Shown one piece after another: positions 6,928-9,307 of a stretch of DNA of 9,307 nucleotides. Each line of letters opens with the position of its first letter. Positions within the stretch are counted from its first letter, which is position 1. This DNA is from Burkholderiaceae bacterium (lineage in GTDB: Bacteria; Pseudomonadota; Gammaproteobacteria; Burkholderiales; Burkholderiaceae_C). The translations under genes and the position numbers were made by a program. The notes under the pieces are model-generated. The model saw only the letters and a list, made by a program, of their open reading frames with translations. It was not told the origin of the DNA and searched no databases. The stretch spans positions 1 through 9,307 of the forward strand of contig JALRFN010000418.1 in NCBI GenBank assembly GCA_023268425.1, written 5' to 3'.

Positions 6928-8211
6928 ATGAAACGCAGAGCATGCATCCAATGGCTCACCGCTGCTTGTGGTGGGCCTTTGGCCGTTGCTGCCGAGGCGC
7001 AGAGCAAGGCGTCGCCGCGTTCGCTCAGTGTTTTGCATTGGTGGACTTCCGAGGGTGAGCGTCGGGCAGCAGATGCTCTGGCTGAGGTCTTGGCACGCCA
7101 TGGTGTGCGCTGGCGCGACGTGGCTGTGGCCGGCGGCGCAGGAAGCGCGGCGATCAAAGTGCTCAACAGCCGCATGTTGATGGGCGACCCACCCGAGATG
7201 GCGCAGTTGATTGGCTCCAATTTGATCAACTGGGCCAACGCAGGCTTGGTGGCACCACTGGCACCCGCTGGCAGCAGTGCGCCTTGGTTATCGGCATTGT
7301 TCCCCAGCGTGCGTGCGCACATCACCCACCATGATCAAGCCATCGCCGTGCCGCTAGGCATCCATCGCATCAACAACCTGTATGTGCATCGAGAGATCTT
7401 TCAACGTTTCGGTCTGCGCCCGCCGCGCAATTGGTCAGAACTGTTCCAGGTCGCAGAATCCTTGAAACGCCACGGCATCGAGCCCCTGGCGTGGAGTGAC
7501 CAACCCTGGCAGATCGCGACGGTGTTTGAAACCATGTTGGCTGGTGATGTCGGCGCGGGCGCCTACCGCGCCATGGTCGTGCAACGCCAGTCCGATCCGT
7601 GGTTGCACGCCACCGTCGGGCGCTGTCTCAAGCGCATGGTGCAGTTGCGCGAGCAAGCGAGCACCCAAGCACGCGAGCGGGCGTGGAACGAGGCCGCCAA
7701 ATCGCTGTTCGAAGGCCAAGCAGCCATGATGATCATGGGTGACTGGGTCAGCGGCGAAATGCGCGCCTGGGACAACGAGTGGGAACAGCGATTCGACGTG
7801 TTGACCACGCCCAACACCCACGACATGCACGTCTACAGCATCGACAGCTTGGCCATGCTCAAACAAGCCGACGCCACCGCTCGCTCCCCCATCGCGGTGG
7901 CTGACTTGTTGACAGCACCAGACGCGCAATACGCCTACAACAACGCCAAAGGCTCTGCGCCGGTGCGCCATGACATTGACCCGCAACGCCTGACGCCGAG
8001 CGCGCAGAGGTCATGGCGCGACTTTGCTGCCACGCCGCATCACCGATTGCCCAGCTTGGCCCATCGCATGGCCGCGACCGAGTCCATCAAGGACGCGGTG
8101 GCCAAACTGGTGTGGCAGTTCACAAACGGCATTCAAACCAACACCGCGCTCACACAGCGTCGCCTCGCCGCGGCCGTGCGAGCACCCGACCCCTTGAAAC
8201 ACAAGGACTGA
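6928..8211 (+). CDS. Periplasmic sugar-type substrate-binding protein, family 1 (GtsA-like)
   Basis: This is a periplasmic binding protein of the carbohydrate ABC-transporter class, 427 residues as usual for the family. The N-terminus MKRRACIQWL leads into a signal peptide with a likely cut after about AEA (24). Family signatures: SVLHWWTSEGE (34-44), VAGGAGSAAIKVLNSR (67-82), GDPPEMAQ (86-93), FEGQAAMMIMGDW (261-273), and KGSAPVR (341-347) in place of the common KGSIPVR. These resemble glucose/mannose-type proteins such as GtsA. The ATG is preceded by AAGG at 7-base spacing. Downstream, after 2 bases, comes a response regulator and then a kinase, with no permease or ATPase visible, so a sensory role beside or instead of transport is plausible. 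The actual sugar is unknown. Confidence 0.9.
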   Translation: MKRRACIQWLTAACGGPLAVAAEAQSKASPRSLSVLHWWTSEGERRAADALAEVLARHGVRWRDVAVAGGAGSAAIKVLNSRMLMGDPPEMAQLIGSNLINWANAGLVAPLAPAGSSAPWLSALFPSVRAHITHHDQAIAVPLGIHRINNLYVHREIFQRFGLRPPRNWSELFQVAESLKRHGIEPLAWSDQPWQIATVFETMLAGDVGAGAYRAMVVQRQSDPWLHATVGRCLKRMVQLREQASTQARERAWNEAAKSLFEGQAAMMIMGDWVSGEMRAWDNEWEQRFDVLTTPNTHDMHVYSIDSLAMLKQADATARSPIAVADLLTAPDAQYAYNNAKGSAPVRHDIDPQRLTPSAQRSWRDFAATPHHRLPSLAHRMAATESIKDAVAKLVWQFTNGIQTNTALTQRRLAAAVRAPDPLKHKD

Positions 8212-8213
8212 TC

Positions 8214-8930
8214 ATGCGCAGCCTGCTCATCGTCGACGACGACCAAAAAACCCGTGAACTGTTGAAAGCCTACCTGGAAAAACAGCAATACGAGGTGTTC
8301 ACCGCACACGACGGAGCCTCCTTCATCGCCGAATTTGAAAAGCGGCAACGTGACTTGAGCTTGGTCATTCTGGACGTCATGTTGCCCGATACCGATGGCT
8401 TTCAACTCTGCCAACGCGTGCGCAGTGCCTCCGATTTACCGATCATCATGTTGACCGCCAGTGCCGACGACACCGACCGCATCGTCGGCCTCGAATTGGG
8501 CGCGGACGACTACATCGCCAAGCCTTACAACCCCCGTGAGTTGCTGGCGCGCATCAAAGCCATCCACCGTCGCACCAGCGCCCATGACAGCCCTGGTGCA
8601 GCCAGGTACTACCGGTTTCTGGGCTACACACTGGACACCACCTCACGCGTCTTGACCGACGCACAAGGCGAACCCGTCACCCTCACCTCCATGGACTTTG
8701 ATTTGCTGCGCTTTTTTGCCGAGCACGCGGGCGAGACCTTGGATCGCAGTCGCCTGATGGAACAGACCCGCGGACGCGATCTTGGCCCCATGGACCGCTC
8801 ACTGGATGTGCAAATTTCGCGTCTGCGCCAACGCCTCAATGACGACGGCAAACAGCCCAACATCATCAAGACCGTGCGCGGCAGCGGCTATGTCTTTGCG
8901 GTGGAAGTTCAGGCCGACGGCGATCACTGA
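8214..8930 (+). CDS. Response regulator, OmpR/PhoB family
   Basis: This is a DNA-binding regulator of 238 residues. The receiver domain (about 2-118) has Asp8-Asp10, phospho-acceptor Asp54 in LVILDVMLPD, and Lys103 in YIAKPYNP; GLELGADDYIAKPYNPRELLARI is the usual OmpR-family end. A winged-helix DNA-binding domain spans about 128-230, with TSMDFDLLRFF, SRLMEQTRGRD and TVRGSGYVF. The ATG at 8214 has AAGGA 6-7 bases upstream and sits 2 bases after the binding-protein stop; an open frame back to 8013 lies inside that gene and is not used. Its stop overlaps the kinase start (TGATG). By context it resembles the GltR-type regulators that sit with sugar-uptake genes in pseudomonads, which is inference. 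Targets are not identified. Confidence 0.95.
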   Translation: MRSLLIVDDDQKTRELLKAYLEKQQYEVFTAHDGASFIAEFEKRQRDLSLVILDVMLPDTDGFQLCQRVRSASDLPIIMLTASADDTDRIVGLELGADDYIAKPYNPRELLARIKAIHRRTSAHDSPGAARYYRFLGYTLDTTSRVLTDAQGEPVTLTSMDFDLLRFFAEHAGETLDRSRLMEQTRGRDLGPMDRSLDVQISRLRQRLNDDGKQPNIIKTVRGSGYVFAVEVQADGDH

Positions 8931-9307
8931 TGCGCACGCGCCTGCGTCAATTGCTGCCCAACAGCTTGCAGGGGCGCATCGTCATGCTCATGGCGGTTTC
9001 GGTCGCCCTGGCGCAGGTGGTGGGCACCTATTTGTGGGCGCACCAAATCATCCACAGCGCGTTGATTGACGCACAAGTTGCCGCTCGAAGCATTGCCACC
9101 AACGCTGCGGGAACCTTGCGGTTCTTCAACGACCTGCCCGAACAATACCGCCCCATCTTGGTCGAGCAACAGCGCGCCATGGGCGGTTCGCGCTTTCTCA
9201 TCAGTGCCAATACCCGCCCGGTGGACTTGCCGCCATTTGAAGCCACCGCCTTGACGCAAGCCGTGGTGGATGTCGTTCAGGAATCGCTGGCGACCTCTTT
9301 GCCCAAG
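8930..9307 (+). CDS. Sensor histidine kinase, N-terminal part, cut by right edge
   Basis: The first 126 residues are present and the frame is open to the last base. The ATG shares its A with the preceding TGA stop, a classical coupled start. The sequence begins MRTRLRQLLPNSLQGRIVML, then a hydrophobic segment at about 17-38, then an extracytoplasmic region including RFFNDLPEQYRPILVEQ and GGSRFLIS. This is the pattern of EnvZ-type kinases with a first membrane helix and a periplasmic sensor region; such N-termini are common beside OmpR-type regulators in Burkholderiales. HAMP, HisKA and HATPase parts would lie beyond the window, so kinase identity rests on position, coupling and topology. Confidence 0.85.
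   Translation, partial: MRTRLRQLLPNSLQGRIVMLMAVSVALAQVVGTYLWAHQIIHSALIDAQVAARSIATNAAGTLRFFNDLPEQYRPILVEQQRAMGGSRFLISANTRPVDLPPFEATALTQAVVDVVQESLATSLPK

Noticed and set aside
6928..6966. Twin-arginine signal in the sugar-binding protein (MKRRACIQW)
   Set aside because: The RR pair lacks the preceding Ser/Thr and the usual Phe-Leu-Lys context; a Sec signal is more likely.
8013..8213. N-terminal extension of the OmpR-type regulator
   Set aside because: It overlaps the binding-protein gene in another frame; the ATG at 8214 has a proper ribosome site and matches the family start.

Overview
The window looks like chromosomal DNA from a betaproteobacterium, probably Burkholderiales and Comamonadaceae-like. 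This rests on the high GC content, the protein types, and a codon style rich in TTG, CAA and GCG; it is an impression, not a computed assignment. I saw no rRNA, tRNA, CRISPR array, insertion sequence or prophage gene. The gene layout is compact, with overlapping or nearly touching reading frames at most same-strand junctions.

Left block (1-4049), C4-dicarboxylate-type sensing and uptake. On the minus strand lies a periplasmic solute-binding protein of the TRAP (DctP) family (1287-205). It is followed by the first 15 codons of another exported protein that runs off the left edge (45-1). Divergently, on the plus strand, is a two-component pair in an ATGA-overlapping operon: a membrane histidine kinase with periplasmic, PAS, HisKA and HATPase parts (1357-3435, DctS-like) and a FixJ/LuxR-type response regulator (3432-4049, DctR-like). 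This resembles the dctP / dctSR arrangement known from TRAP dicarboxylate systems. The dctQ and dctM membrane subunits are not in the window.

Middle block (4050-6856). A strong bidirectional intrinsic terminator (about 4123-4154) separates dctR from a convergent minus-strand sodium:amino-acid symporter of the AGCS family (5703-4192). An AT-rich divergent intergenic region (5704-5863) follows, with a clear TATAAT box and a short palindrome. It leads into a solitary PilT-like type IV pilus retraction ATPase (5864-6856, plus strand, GTG start).

Right block (6928-9307), sugar-type sensing. A periplasmic substrate-binding protein of the carbohydrate ABC family (GtsA-like) is followed after 2 bases by an OmpR-family response regulator. 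That overlaps the start of a sensor kinase by one base (TGATG), and the kinase runs off the right edge. No ABC permease or ATPase gene is visible, so the three genes read as one transcription unit in which the binding protein may serve the kinase as a sensory accessory.

Most notable: both two-component systems in the window sit directly beside a gene for a periplasmic binding protein, one TRAP-type and divergent, the other ABC-type and co-directional. The second cassette is the best candidate for a less-described arrangement, although its families are known.
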